Shown: positions 8,187 to 16,863 of the stretch, one piece after another
Position numbering within the stretch: the stretch's first letter is position 1
Layout: each line of letters starts with the position of its first letter
From: Acrocarpospora macrocephala
GTDB lineage: Bacteria > Actinomycetota > Actinomycetes > Streptosporangiales > Streptosporangiaceae
Assembly (NCBI RefSeq): GCF_009687865.1
Contig: NZ_BLAE01000083.1
Coordinates: 1 to 51,750 of the forward strand
DNA length: 51,750 nt
Reading direction: 5' to 3'
The notes under the pieces: model-generated
Told to the model about the DNA's origin: nothing
Databases searched by the model: none
Seen by the model: only the letters and a program-made list of their open reading frames with translations
Made by a program: the position numbers and the translations under genes

Positions 8187-10045
8187 ACGCAGGCAGCGTG
8201 TGGCCGACCGCGGCGGCGAAACAGCGGCTGTGCCCGATCGAAGCGGGCAATGTGGAGATCGTCGGCGGGTTCTGGGCGCGCCGGCAGCGACTCAACCGCG
8301 AAAAGACGATCATGCATGGCTTCGGCCGGCTCCAGCGATCCGGGGCGCTGGGCAATCTCCGGCTGGCCGCCGGCGGGCAGGGACGGTATCAGGCCGAGTC
8401 CGACAGCGGCGGCTCGACCTTCCCGTTTCTCGACTCCGACGTCTACAAGTGGCTCGAAGCCGTCGGCTGGGAGCTGGCTCGTGGCACGGATCCGGCTCTC
8501 ACCGCCGCGGCGGAGGAGGCGATCGGGGTGGTGGCCGCGGCGCAGCGGCCCGACGGCTATCTCAACAGCTTCGTCCAGGTGGTCAAGAATGGCGTCCCCT
8601 ATGGTGATCTGGCCTGGGGGCACGAGTTCTACTGCGTGGCGCATCTGATCCAGGCCGCGGTCGCCTGGCACCGAGGGCTCGGCGACGACCGGCTGCTCAC
8701 CGTCGCCACGCGCGCCGTGGCCCATATCGACGCCGAGTTCGGCGCGCACGGCAGGCCGGGCATCGATGGGCATCCGGGCATAGAGATGGCGCTGGTGGAG
8801 CTTGCCCGGGTCACGGGCGAGGAGCGCTACCTCACGCTCGCCGAGCGCATGCTCGGGCTGCGCGGGCACGGGCTGATCGGTCCGGGGCGCTTCGGGCCCG
8901 AGTACTGGCAGGACCACGAGCCCGTACGCGAGGCGGCGACCGTCGCCGGGCATGTCGTCCGCCAGCTCTATCTGGACTGCGGCGCGGTCGACGCCGCCGT
9001 GGAACTCGGCGACGAGGAACTGCTCGCCGCCGTACGGCGCCGCTGGAGCGAGCTGGCCCGGAGCAGGACCTACCTCACCGGCGGGATGGGCAGCCGGCAT
9101 CGCGACGAGGCCTTCGGCGACCCCTACGAGCTGCCTCCCGACCGCGCCTACACCGAGACGTGCGCGGCCATCGCGAGCGTGATGCTGGCCTGGCGCCTGC
9201 TGCTCGCCACCGGCGAGCCGGAATACGCCGACGCGATCGAGCGGGCCATGTACAACGGCGTGCTTTCCGGGATCTCGCTCTCCGGCGAGGAATTCTTCTA
9301 CACCAACCCGCTGCAGCGGCGGACTCACCGCGCCGCGGAGCCGGTCGGGCACGGCCGGCGCGCCCCGTGGTACCCGTGCGCCTGCTGCCCGCCCAATCTC
9401 ATGCGCCTGTTCAGTTCCTGGCACCACTACCTGGCCACGGGTGACGAGGGCGGCATCCAGATCCACCAGTACGCGGACGCCGACCTGACGGTCGGGGACA
9501 TCCGCCTCGCGATCCGGACGGAGTACCCGTGGCAGGGCCGTGTCACCGTCCGCGTCCTCCAGACGCCGGATCGGCCGTGGACGCTCTCGCTGCGGGTGCC
9601 GGCGTGGAGCCGCTCGGGACCAGTGGTCCAGCATTCGCGACAGTGGGACGCGGGTGACAGCGTCGTACTCGACCTCGAGCCGGTGATCCGGGTCACCATG
9701 CCCGACCGGCGCGCCGACGCGATCCGCGGGTGCGTCGCCGTCGAGCGCGGTCCACTGGTCTACTGCCTGGAAGCCGTTGACGCTCCGGCCTCGACGGAGC
9801 TGGAGGACCTGGCGTGGGCCGGCGGCCGCCGGCCCCAGGAGGTGCCACGGCCCGACATCGAGCCGGCGATGATCGGCGTCAGCGTCCCGGTCGTCGATCT
9901 GAGCTCTGGCGAGGACCTCACCGCCGGCGCGATCCCCTACTTCGCCTGGGCGAACCGGCGGGTGGCGGCGATGCGGGTCTGGATCCCGGCATTCACCTCA
10001 GAACCGGAGGTGCGGTCGAATCCCGCACGATCAACTCCGGCCTGA
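8183..10045 (+). CDS. GH127 family glycoside hydrolase (beta-L-arabinofuranosidase-like)
   Basis: A 620-residue protein of the GH127/DUF1680 family. Characterised members release beta-L-arabinofuranose from arabinooligosaccharides and glycoproteins using a zinc-bound cysteine as nucleophile. The expected residues are present: TETC (Glu325, Cys327) and YPCACCPPN (Cys399, 401, 402) followed by LMRL. An (alpha/alpha)6-barrel N-terminal part (FPFLDSDVYKWLEAVGWELA, GHEFYCVAHLIQAAVAW) and a C-terminal beta domain (FTSEPEV end) fit the family length. It has no signal peptide, so it acts in the cytoplasm on imported oligosaccharides. The ATG at 8183 overlaps the permease stop. Its last 53 bp overlap the convergent LacI gene. 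Confidence 0.92.
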   Translation: MNAGSVWPTAAAKQRLCPIEAGNVEIVGGFWARRQRLNREKTIMHGFGRLQRSGALGNLRLAAGGQGRYQAESDSGGSTFPFLDSDVYKWLEAVGWELARGTDPALTAAAEEAIGVVAAAQRPDGYLNSFVQVVKNGVPYGDLAWGHEFYCVAHLIQAAVAWHRGLGDDRLLTVATRAVAHIDAEFGAHGRPGIDGHPGIEMALVELARVTGEERYLTLAERMLGLRGHGLIGPGRFGPEYWQDHEPVREAATVAGHVVRQLYLDCGAVDAAVELGDEELLAAVRRRWSELARSRTYLTGGMGSRHRDEAFGDPYELPPDRAYTETCAAIASVMLAWRLLLATGEPEYADAIERAMYNGVLSGISLSGEEFFYTNPLQRRTHRAAEPVGHGRRAPWYPCACCPPNLMRLFSSWHHYLATGDEGGIQIHQYADADLTVGDIRLAIRTEYPWQGRVTVRVLQTPDRPWTLSLRVPAWSRSGPVVQHSRQWDAGDSVVLDLEPVIRVTMPDRRADAIRGCVAVERGPLVYCLEAVDAPASTELEDLAWAGGRRPQEVPRPDIEPAMIGVSVPVVDLSSGEDLTAGAIPYFAWANRRVAAMRVWIPAFTSEPEVRSNPARSTPA

Positions 10046-11051
10046 AGATCTCGAGAGCTGGCTGGCGCTGGACATCGGCCGGTTCCCGAGCCAGCCTGAC
10101 CGCCTGCGTGACCGCGTAGCCGACGATCTCCGATATCGGCATCCGCACGGTGGTCAGCGCCGGCACGGTGTGCGCCGCGATGAGAATGTCGTCGAAGCCG
10201 ACGACCGACAGGCGATCCGGCACGGTCACGCCCAAGCTGTGCGCGGCGTGCAGCACGCCCACGGCCACCACATCGGTCGAGGCGGCAACCGCCGTGGGCG
10301 GGTCGGGCCGGTCCATCAGGCGGCGCAGCGCGGCATCGCCGCCGGCCAAGGTGCTCGGGCTGCGCTCGGCATAGCCCGGCGGCACCGCGCCGAACCGATC
10401 GCGCATGAACTCGAGATAGGCCTCCTCCCGCGCCCGATACTCATTGGGAAGCTCCGCGTTGACGAAGGCGATCCGCTCGTGTCCCAGGGACACCAGATGG
10501 CTCAGCCCCGCCCGGATGCCGGCCCGGTCGTCGGCGTCAACGGTCGGGAACTCGCGCGGGCTCGTGCCCGGCCAGAGCGCGACCACCGGCACGATCGAGT
10601 TGCGCAGGTCGACCAGGAGCTGCGGATACTCCTGCATGTCACCGAGCAGCACCACCGCATCGGTGTGCCGGGTCTCCAGCACGGTGGTCAGCGAGACCGC
10701 CACATCGCCCAGCCGGCCCGGCGCGTGGCCCAGCACGACGTTGTAGCCGTGCGCCATCGACTCGACCACGAGCGCCTCGATCGCCCCGGCGAAGAAGGGA
10801 TCGCTGAAGTCGCGCACCACCGCGCCGATGAGGTTCGTCGAGGCGCCGCGCAGCCCGCGAGCCAGCGGGTTGGGGCGGTAGCCCAGCTCCCGGGCCGTCC
10901 GCAACACCCGCTGGCGGGTCTCCGGCGCGATGGGCACGGTGGTGGGCGCGCCGCTGAGGACACGGGACACGGTGCTCTGCGAGACAGCCGCAGCGGCGGC
11001 GATGTCACGCATGGTAGGCACCGGCCGCTTGGCCGACTGGTCTTCAGACAT
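9993..11051 (-). CDS. LacI family transcriptional regulator
   Basis: A 352-residue repressor with the N-terminal LacI helix-turn-helix TMRDIAAAAAVSQSTVSRVLSG (residues about 13-34), hinge helix (NPLARGLRGASTN) and a sugar-binding periplasmic-protein-like C-terminal domain. The start MSEDQSAKRPVP at 11051 has a TAGGCT -10 element 7 nt upstream, suiting leaderless translation; the frame stays open upstream to 11126. It is convergent with GH127 and their 3' ends overlap by 53 bp. By position it should control the adjacent transporter/GH127 operon, with an imported sugar as inducer. Confidence 0.9.
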   Translation of the reverse strand: MSEDQSAKRPVPTMRDIAAAAAVSQSTVSRVLSGAPTTVPIAPETRQRVLRTARELGYRPNPLARGLRGASTNLIGAVVRDFSDPFFAGAIEALVVESMAHGYNVVLGHAPGRLGDVAVSLTTVLETRHTDAVVLLGDMQEYPQLLVDLRNSIVPVVALWPGTSPREFPTVDADDRAGIRAGLSHLVSLGHERIAFVNAELPNEYRAREEAYLEFMRDRFGAVPPGYAERSPSTLAGGDAALRRLMDRPDPPTAVAASTDVVAVGVLHAAHSLGVTVPDRLSVVGFDDILIAAHTVPALTTVRMPISEIVGYAVTQAVRLAREPADVQRQPALEIFRPELIVRDSTAPPVLR

Positions 11052-11058
11052 CCAGTCG

Positions 11059-11064
11059 AGCCTA
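11059..11064 (-). promoter_or_regulatory. Probable -10 element for leaderless LacI transcript
   Basis: On the minus strand TAGGCT lies 7 nt before the ATG at 11051, matching the TANNNT hexamer that gives transcripts starting at or next to the start codon in actinobacteria. No Shine-Dalgarno sequence is seen before this ATG, which supports the reading. No clear -35 element was identified. Confidence 0.45.
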
Positions 11065-11072
11065 GCATCACG

Positions 11073-11276
11073 ATGCAGGCATACGATTTCGCCCACCTGA
11101 CGAGCCACGTCAATCACCGGGCTCACCCGCTAGGACCCCGCCTGCCACTGCCCCGCTTCGACCGCCTGCCCGCCGCCTCGCAGACCGCCGTCCTCGCCGT
11201 CGCCCGCACCCACTTCGCCAGGACGCCGCGTCCTTCAACCAGATCCCTGACGTCTCAGCCGCCGCAGGAGGCGTAG
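11073..11276 (+). CDS. Small open frame of unknown reality
   Basis: A 67-codon frame starting MQAYDFAHLTSHVN lies divergent from the LacI gene and runs into the 3' end of the convergent beta-propeller gene. Third positions are strongly G/C in the middle part (for example LPRFDRLPAASQTAVLAVARTHFA), so it could be a genuine small gene or a remnant. There is no ribosome site, no recognisable domain and it overlaps 22 bp of the opposite gene. I do not recognise it and assign no function. Confidence 0.22.
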   Translation: MQAYDFAHLTSHVNHRAHPLGPRLPLPRFDRLPAASQTAVLAVARTHFARTPRPSTRSLTSQPPQEA

Positions 11277-12199
11277 ACGAAGGTGTCCTTGAGCAGCTTG
11301 TACTTGTCGCGGACCGTGGTGGCGCCGGAGGTCACGTCGTGCTGCAGGACCGTCATCCGGGTCGGGGCGCTCCCGGACTCCTGCGAGACGTGCAGTGTCA
11401 CCTGGGTGCCGCCGGTCCAGTCGAGCGCCTGCGCGGTGCCGTCCTTGGGCAGCTTGATCGGCTGGTCGCCGGTGACCTGGCCGGACTCCAGGTCGTAGAG
11501 CGCGACCTTGCGGTTGGCCACCAGCACGGCGATCGTCTTGCCGTCGGCGTGCAGCCCGTACGGACCGTTGTCGGTGATCAGCTGCGGTGTCTTGCCCTGG
11601 CGCAGGAGGCGGCCGGACAGGTCGTAGACGCGCAGGGAGTCGTCAGCGCCGCTGCTGGTCAGCACCTTCTTACCGTCGCCGCTGAAGCCGACGAAGTAGC
11701 GGCCCTTGGGCAGCTGGCCGAGCCGCGTGCTGGAGGCGGTGTCGAACAGCTTCGTCCTGGCGGCGGTGACCGCGAGCACGACGCCGTCGTCGGACAGTTG
11801 CAGCGTCACGTGGTGCTGGGCGGTCTTGCTGGGCAGCGTGTTCTTGGGCAGCAGCCGGACCTTGCCGTTGAGAGTCCGTACCGCCAGCCGCCCGTCTTTC
11901 CTGAAATAGGCGATCTTCTGGCCGTTGCCGCTGACCGCCACCGGCGCGGTCATGCCGATCATCGGATTGCCCTTCGCATCGAGTGCCCTGAGCTGGGCGT
12001 CCTTCAGCAGGATCACCCTGCCGTGGTGGGTTACCAGCCGCCATGTCCCGCACGGGACGGCGCCGTTCTTCTTGACGCATCCCTTCGCCGAGGCGTAGCG
12101 AACGCTGTCGCCGTGCCCGTACTCGGCCTGCGCCGTCCCCTGCACCCCGAGCACGGCGGCCAGCATGGCCGCCAGCGCCACCAGAATCCTGATCTTCAT
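11255..12199 (-). CDS. Secreted beta-propeller-like protein, unknown function
   Basis: A 314-residue protein with a Sec signal peptide (MKIRILVALAAMLAAVLGVQG, likely cleaved after AQA at residue 25). The mature chain shows repeated four-strand blades of WD40/YVTN style: VAVSGNGQKIAYFRKDGRLAVRT, LQLSDDGVVLAVTAARTKLFDT, VGFSGDGKKVLTSSGADDSLRVYDL and LHADGKTIAVLVANRKVALYDLESG. Paired cysteines (CVKKNGAVPC near 41-50, and YASCGG at the C-terminus) suggest an extracytoplasmic disulphide. No catalytic residues are evident. It stands alone; the neighbouring LppX-like gene on the same strand is 323 bp upstream. Confidence 0.75.
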   Translation of the reverse strand: MKIRILVALAAMLAAVLGVQGTAQAEYGHGDSVRYASAKGCVKKNGAVPCGTWRLVTHHGRVILLKDAQLRALDAKGNPMIGMTAPVAVSGNGQKIAYFRKDGRLAVRTLNGKVRLLPKNTLPSKTAQHHVTLQLSDDGVVLAVTAARTKLFDTASSTRLGQLPKGRYFVGFSGDGKKVLTSSGADDSLRVYDLSGRLLRQGKTPQLITDNGPYGLHADGKTIAVLVANRKVALYDLESGQVTGDQPIKLPKDGTAQALDWTGGTQVTLHVSQESGSAPTRMTVLQHDVTSGATTVRDKYKLLKDTFVYASCGG

Positions 12200-12504
12200 C
12201 TCGTTACTCCCCCGTGCGTGTTCCCCGTCACCCCGTTGGACTCAGAAGGCGGGAGGTCAGTTGGTCACAGGTCGGACACGATGGTCAGACGCGGGCGCGC
12301 GCAACGGCTGGCAGCAAAATTGCGGGCGCCCGGACGCGGCACAGCCTCAGTAAATGCGGACGGTGGTTCCCGGATAAGCTGGGTGCTGCAGAGATCAGAG
12401 ACAGCGCCGGTACAGTCTGGTTTGAAGAGAAGTAACCGGAGCTTTCGCACCTGAAGCACTTACTACATTATCGGGTTAAGTTCCCGGGTTCATCCGAATA
12501 TTCG
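12200..12504. other. Intergenic region upstream of the propeller gene
   Basis: About 305 bp before the terminator hairpin, between two leftward genes. It should hold the promoter of the beta-propeller gene. I see a perfect CGAATATTCG palindrome at 12495-12504, just before the terminator hairpin, and no convincing gene or RNA. Confidence 0.35.
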
Positions 12505-12532
12505 GGGCCTTCTGATGACCGATCAGAAGCCC
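12505..12532 (-). terminator. Hairpin terminator of the LppX/LprG-like gene
   Basis: An inverted repeat (arms 12505-12516 and 12522-12532, 11 base pairs with one bulged C, loop of 5) overlaps the stop codon of the 12523-13359 gene. On the minus strand the stem is GGGCTTCTGAT with a CGGTC loop. There is no U tract, as is common in actinobacteria. Confidence 0.6.
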
Positions 12533-13359
12533 AGCTCAACGGGACTGGGGTCGTCGAGAGCGCCATCCGCGAGTTGCCCCTCGTCGATGACCTCACCCGC
12601 CGGCGGCGCGGAAATCACCACTTTCCCACCCCATCCGCTCACGCGACCATCCGTCGCGTACGTGAGGGGGGTGTCCACGATATGCATCGTCATCGTGGCG
12701 TACACGCGCTTGACCAGCCCGCGGGCATCCAGCCACACGGTGTAGTTCACCTTGGAGGCCTTGCCGTCAGAGGTCTTGCCGCTCCCGAAAGAGGCGCGGA
12801 ACGACGGCGAAATCTTCGCCAGGCTCGAGCTGGAGATCCAGCCCTTGAGGACGCTGCCCTGCCGCGAACCGGCCCGGTCGATGATTTTGTCCAGCGTACG
12901 CGGCTCGAACGGATTGACCAGCAGCGAACCGGGGACGGGAGCGCCGGAGAACCGCCGGACCCACGTCTTCCCTTCTGGGAGGTAATTCTTGACCCGCGCC
13001 CCCGAAATGTACGCGTACTTGGACGTCGAAATCGTCCGCGTCAATCCCAGGGTCGCCTGCAGTTCCTCCCGTTCGGCCTCCGGCAGCGCGTCGAGGAACG
13101 CCTTGCTGTACTGCGCCTTGTCCTGGATATCGGTGGCGGCGACCCCGCTCCGCCCGAAACCGACGGAGCCGACCTCGCGCAGGGTGGCCCACACCTCCCC
13201 GCCGGTGGAAACCTTCGTCAGGTTGCTGACCTTGACGCCCTTGCCGGTCGCGAACCGCGCCTTCAGCGCTTTGACCGGATCGGCTTTCGCGACGGCGGGC
13301 GCAGCGGGCACCAGCAGAACGGCCGCGCCCACGACGGCCGCGACGACTAAACGCTTCAC
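12523..13359 (-). CDS. Secreted LppX/LprAFG-like protein
   Basis: A 278-residue exported protein. It starts at GTG 13359 (AAGGGA ribosome site 5-6 nt upstream) with a signal peptide VKRLVVAAVVGAAVLLVPAA ending near AVA-KAD at residue 24; the frame is open much further upstream but that part is not protein-like. The body has the pattern of LppX/LprG relatives, which carry lipids across the actinobacterial envelope: an N-terminal VKALKARFATGKGVKVSNL, a central YISGARVKNYLPEGKTWVR and VNYTVWLDARGLVKRVYATMTM. It lacks a lipobox cysteine, so it would be soluble rather than a lipoprotein. The family assignment is tentative. Confidence 0.6.
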   Translation of the reverse strand: MKRLVVAAVVGAAVLLVPAAPAVAKADPVKALKARFATGKGVKVSNLTKVSTGGEVWATLREVGSVGFGRSGVAATDIQDKAQYSKAFLDALPEAEREELQATLGLTRTISTSKYAYISGARVKNYLPEGKTWVRRFSGAPVPGSLLVNPFEPRTLDKIIDRAGSRQGSVLKGWISSSSLAKISPSFRASFGSGKTSDGKASKVNYTVWLDARGLVKRVYATMTMHIVDTPLTYATDGRVSGWGGKVVISAPPAGEVIDEGQLADGALDDPSPVELGF

Positions 13360-13750
13360 ACGAATCCCTTCACTTGAACGGAAATTTGAGGCCCCCGGAT
13401 CACATGCCGATAACAATGGCCGCCGCGACCGAACTTTCCGGAAGATGAACAGCGTCGGTCGCGTGACCATATGAAGACGTACGGTAAATGAACGGGCGTA
13501 CACTTCACGCCGAAGGGAACACATCAACGGCGAGAGCGAAGTAGTACGGAAACCTGGGACCCCCGACGTGCTTTTCTACCACAGCGACTCGGACAAGCAA
13601 CACAAGTTTCTACGAAGTCGCCTTATGTCGGGATTTATCAGGATGAGGGTTGTGGCATAAGAGCCCATGGCGAAATGCGCCCGCAGCACTTGCGCGCCAG
13701 GCCACCAGCGTCACCCGTCAGCGCACTGCGGGGACCGTTGGCGACGCCCG
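13360..13750. other. Intergenic region with no clear gene
   Basis: About 390 bp separate the LppX-like gene start from the NUDIX gene stop, both leftward. It is noticeably lower in G+C than its surroundings and should contain the promoter of the LppX-like gene. Open frames across it are shadows without ribosome sites. I see no tRNA, hairpin or recognised operator. Confidence 0.35.
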
Positions 13751-14248
13751 TCAGGATCCGTCACTCAGGAAGATCGGGGACTGCGCGCCCACGTCCCTGA
13801 CCTTGATCGCCGCGGCGAGGCGTCTTGCCAGGGACGGCGGCGCCAGTTCGGTGACCTCGTCCGCCGTGCAGAAACGGGTCTCGGTGATCTCGCTGTCGAT
13901 GAAGCGGATTCCGCCGAGCTCCTCAGCGTGCAGGACGCCACCGTCGAAGATGAAGGCCAGCATGGGTCGCCGGTTCGAGGTGGCGGGGACCTGGTCGATG
14001 CACAGCAGCGGACCAACCTCGATGTCCAGCCCGAGTTCCTCGGCTATTTCACGGCGCGCCGCCCGGACAGGAGTCTCGCCCTTGTCCGTCTCGATGATTC
14101 CGCCGGGTATGTCCCAGTCGTCCTTATAGCTGGTGTGCACGAGCATGACCCGGCCCGCGCCGTCAAAGAACAACACCCCGGCTGAAGCGATTGTCACCGG
14201 CAGCGCGGCGTACCACTCGGGCCAGGCAGAAACGTGATCATCTCCCAC
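13751..14248 (-). CDS. NUDIX hydrolase
   Basis: A 165-residue hydrolase of nucleoside-diphosphate-linked compounds. The Nudix box is visible at about residues 48-73: GGIIETDKGE, seven residues, REIAEELGL. The loop between the GG and the first Glu is two residues longer than the usual G-x5-E spacing, but all metal-binding glutamates (REIAEE) are kept. The GTG at 14248 has no ribosome site; TACCGT lies 6 nt upstream, so the message is probably leaderless. Substrate unknown. It appears to be a single-gene unit. Confidence 0.85.
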   Translation of the reverse strand: MGDDHVSAWPEWYAALPVTIASAGVLFFDGAGRVMLVHTSYKDDWDIPGGIIETDKGETPVRAARREIAEELGLDIEVGPLLCIDQVPATSNRRPMLAFIFDGGVLHAEELGGIRFIDSEITETRFCTADEVTELAPPSLARRLAAAIKVRDVGAQSPIFLSDGS

Positions 14249-14254
14249 GACACG

Positions 14255-14260
14255 ACGGTA
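14255..14260 (-). promoter_or_regulatory. Probable -10 element for leaderless NUDIX transcript
   Basis: Minus strand TACCGT, 6 nt before the GTG at 14248, matches the TANNNT pattern of leaderless actinobacterial promoters. The start codon lacks a Shine-Dalgarno sequence. Confidence 0.45.
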
Positions 14261-14541
14261 CTCGACAAGGTTCGTGAGTAGTCACGGCTCCGACGCTGAT
14301 GTCTGGTCGGCAGGGGCGTCCATGGAGTTCCTCTCCATCGGGCGGAATCGTTCCGTTAGACGCGTCCACACGAGGCGCCGACGACCACGCACAGTTCCGA
14401 TCTTGTAACGCCAGGAGCTTGTCCCTGGTTCGTCGGCCTGCTGTGCCCTCCCGGGAGATCAAGGCCGTTCGGCCGTCCCTACATTTCTGGCTTGTTACGG
14501 GTTGACCGAGATTCGCCGTACACATTAGCGTGTGCAGCCTG

Positions 14542-14559
14542 AAGAAAACCGGTTTTCTT
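14542..14559. promoter_or_regulatory. LacI-type operator of the sugar-acid operon
   Basis: AAGAAAACCGGTTTTCTT is a perfect 18-bp palindrome with the central CG typical of LacI-family operators. It ends 39 bp before the GTG start of the first gene of the seven-gene operon, so it lies where a repressor would block transcription. The operon's last gene (21258-22286) encodes a LacI regulator and is the natural partner; the binding is inferred. Confidence 0.75.
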
Positions 14560-14598
14560 AAGTGATCACCGGAGGTCGGCAACCGACAGGGAGCTAAC

Positions 14599-15918
14599 GT
14601 GGCGAGACAACGATCCAGGCCGTGGACGACTCCGCGTAGCCGGCTCATCGCAGGGCTGGCGCTTGCGGTGAGTGCGGTGATGTTCATGGGTGCCTGCGGC
14701 GGCGGGAGCGGCGCGTCGGCCAATGAGGTGCGTCTCACGGTGTGGACGTGGAGCAACGAGGCCATGAACGCCTTCAAGAAGGCCGGCATCATCGACGCCT
14801 TCGAAAAGACCCACCCAGGTATCGCCGTCGAGGTGGTGGCTCAGCTCGACAAGAACTACGAGACGCTGCTCACCACCGGGCTGGCCGGATCGGGAAGCCC
14901 GGACATCGTGGCGCTGCGCTCCTACGGCGTGCTGTCCAGCTTCGCCGATAGTGGCAACATCGTGCCGCTCGACGACGTCGTGAAGGACTGGAGCGGTTTC
15001 AGCAAGCCGGCCCTGGCGGGCGCCAAGGGCAAGGCGAACGGGAAGTTCTACGCGGTGCCGCAGGGCATCCAGACCGCGCAGGTGTACTACAACAAGAAGA
15101 TCTTCGCTGACCTCGGCCTCGCTGTGCCGGCAAGCTGGGACGAGCTCATCGCGGCCGCCCAGAAGATCAAGGATTCCGGCGTCGCCCCCATCGTCATCCC
15201 GGGGTCCGTGGCGGCGCAGATTTCGCTGGCCGCCGAGATCCTCGGCAACGCGCGGCGCGGAGCCGGTGACTTCGAGCAGGCGTTCATCGCGGGCAGGAAG
15301 AACCTCACCGACCCGGACAACGTGGCCGCCGTCGGCTTGCTGGAGCAGATCCAGCCGTACCTGGTCGACAACGTCACCTCGGTCACCCTCGACGAGGCGG
15401 TCACCCTGTTCGCGACCGGCCGGGCGGCCATGTTCCCGTCAGGCGCCTGGCAGGTCACCACGTTCGCGAACCTCGGCGCGGAGGTCGATTACGGGACTTT
15501 CGACGTGCCGGTCAACGCGGAGTGGCCCTCGAAGGCGGTCACCGTCAGCTATGCCGACGGCGGCTGGGCCCTGGCCAAGCGCAGCGCGCACCCCACCGAG
15601 GCGGCCGTCCTGCTCAACTGGCTCGCCGGCGCCGAGTTCGCCAACCTGTACGCCAACGCCATGGGCACCATCCCCGCCCGGGACGGCGTGACGCTCAAGA
15701 ATCCCCAGCTGGCCGAGATGTACCAGCGCTACCAGTCCACGCCTTCCACCTACCTGGGCGCGGCCTACCTGCGCTACGGCTCGCCGTCGGGCACGGATCT
15801 CCTGGGCGAGCAGGTCCAGAAGATCTGGCTCGGCGAGACCACCCCCGCCCGTGCGGCCCAGAGCGTCCAGACCGGCGTCAACGCCTGGTTCCGCCCGGCC
15901 GACTTCCAGCACGAATAG
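14599..15918 (+). CDS. Sugar ABC transporter substrate-binding lipoprotein (family 1)
   Basis: A 439-residue extracellular sugar-binding protein. The leader RLIAGLALAVSAVMFMGAC ends in a lipobox with Cys33, followed by a Gly/Ser linker. Typical SBP family 1 features follow: VRLTVWTWSNEAMNAFKKAGIIDAFEKTHPGIAVEV, YAVPQGIQTAQVYYNKKIFADLGLAVPASWDELI and a C-terminal YLRYGSPSGTDLLGEQVQKIWLGETTP. The GTG start at 14599 has AGGGAG upstream. It is the first gene of the operon controlled by the palindrome at 14542-14559 and delivers sugar to the permeases at 15925-17750. Confidence 0.92.
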   Translation: MARQRSRPWTTPRSRLIAGLALAVSAVMFMGACGGGSGASANEVRLTVWTWSNEAMNAFKKAGIIDAFEKTHPGIAVEVVAQLDKNYETLLTTGLAGSGSPDIVALRSYGVLSSFADSGNIVPLDDVVKDWSGFSKPALAGAKGKANGKFYAVPQGIQTAQVYYNKKIFADLGLAVPASWDELIAAAQKIKDSGVAPIVIPGSVAAQISLAAEILGNARRGAGDFEQAFIAGRKNLTDPDNVAAVGLLEQIQPYLVDNVTSVTLDEAVTLFATGRAAMFPSGAWQVTTFANLGAEVDYGTFDVPVNAEWPSKAVTVSYADGGWALAKRSAHPTEAAVLLNWLAGAEFANLYANAMGTIPARDGVTLKNPQLAEMYQRYQSTPSTYLGAAYLRYGSPSGTDLLGEQVQKIWLGETTPARAAQSVQTGVNAWFRPADFQHE

Positions 15919-15924
15919 CACCCC

Positions 15925-16863
15925 ATGGCACAGACAACCAAGAACGCCTCCAGCGTGCAGCGCGCGCCGGCGATCGTCGTCGCCCTGTTCATCCTTCCGG
16001 CGTTCGCCCTGTTCGCGGCCGTCCTGCTCTACCCGATGGCGAGCGCCCTGGGCTACTCGCTGTTCGAGTGGCGGGGCGGCACGAACCTCGTACGCTTCAA
16101 CTGGTTCGACAACTTCGTGGTCCTGTTCACCGAGCACCCGTTCGTCGAGCAGATGCCCCGCGCCTTCCTGCACAACATCGCGATCTTCGCGGGGACGCTC
16201 GTGCTGCAGAATTCCGCCGGGTTGTTCCTGGCGGTGCAACTGCACAGACTCGGGCCCGTACGACGGCTGTTCCAGGTGCTCTACACCACCCCCTACCTGG
16301 TGAGCCCCCTCGTCGTCGGCTACCTGTGGACGTTGCTGCTCTCGCCCACCTTCGGCCCGGTCAACGCCGCGCTCGACGCGCTCGGGCTCGACTCGCTCGC
16401 GGTGTCCTGGCTCGGTGAGCCGGCCACGGCGCTGCCGGTGCTCATCCTGGTGAGCGTGTGGCAGTGGATCGGATTCCCGGTCCTGCTGTACGGCGCGGCG
16501 CTCGGCGCGATCCCGCCCGAGTTGAACGATGCCGCGAGCGTTGACGGGGCCGGCGGCTGGCGGCGCTTCCGCCACGTCACGCTGCCGCTGCTCACCCCGG
16601 TGATCGGGACCGTGTCGATCCTGACCTTCATCGGCGCGATGGAGATGTTCACGCTCCCGTACGCCTTCGGCGGCGCGACGGGCTCACCCGCCGGGGCCAC
16701 CGACGTGCTGAGCGTGCTCTTCTTCCGCGTCTCGTTCCAGTCGGGCGCGAGCAACGCGCTCGGCGTCTCCTCAGCGCTCGCGACGCTGCTCTTCCTGTTC
16801 ATTCTGGGCGGCGCGCTCCTGGGCAGGCGCGTGATCCGCGCGCAGGAGGAGAAGCTCTCATGA
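15925..16863 (+). CDS. Sugar ABC transporter permease (MalF/UgpA type)
   Basis: A 312-residue permease with six TM segments, starting IVVALFILPAFALFAAVLLYPMASALGYSLFEW. The EAA loop is IPPELNDAASVDGAGGWRRFRHVTLPLL near 195-220. It follows the binding-protein stop by 6 bp and overlaps the next permease by 4 bp. No good ribosome site precedes the ATG at 15925, so translation is probably coupled to the upstream gene. As in the first importer, no ATPase gene accompanies it. Confidence 0.91.
   Translation: MAQTTKNASSVQRAPAIVVALFILPAFALFAAVLLYPMASALGYSLFEWRGGTNLVRFNWFDNFVVLFTEHPFVEQMPRAFLHNIAIFAGTLVLQNSAGLFLAVQLHRLGPVRRLFQVLYTTPYLVSPLVVGYLWTLLLSPTFGPVNAALDALGLDSLAVSWLGEPATALPVLILVSVWQWIGFPVLLYGAALGAIPPELNDAASVDGAGGWRRFRHVTLPLLTPVIGTVSILTFIGAMEMFTLPYAFGGATGSPAGATDVLSVLFFRVSFQSGASNALGVSSALATLLFLFILGGALLGRRVIRAQEEKLS

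Larger units (their letters stand above)
14249..14598. other. Divergent intergenic region
   Basis: This 350-bp region lies between the NUDIX gene (leftward) and the ABC sugar operon (rightward). It holds the probable NUDIX -10 element, the 18-bp palindromic operator at 14542-14559 and the ribosome site AGGGAG before the GTG at 14599. The middle about 270 bp contain no gene that I can support. Confidence 0.5.
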
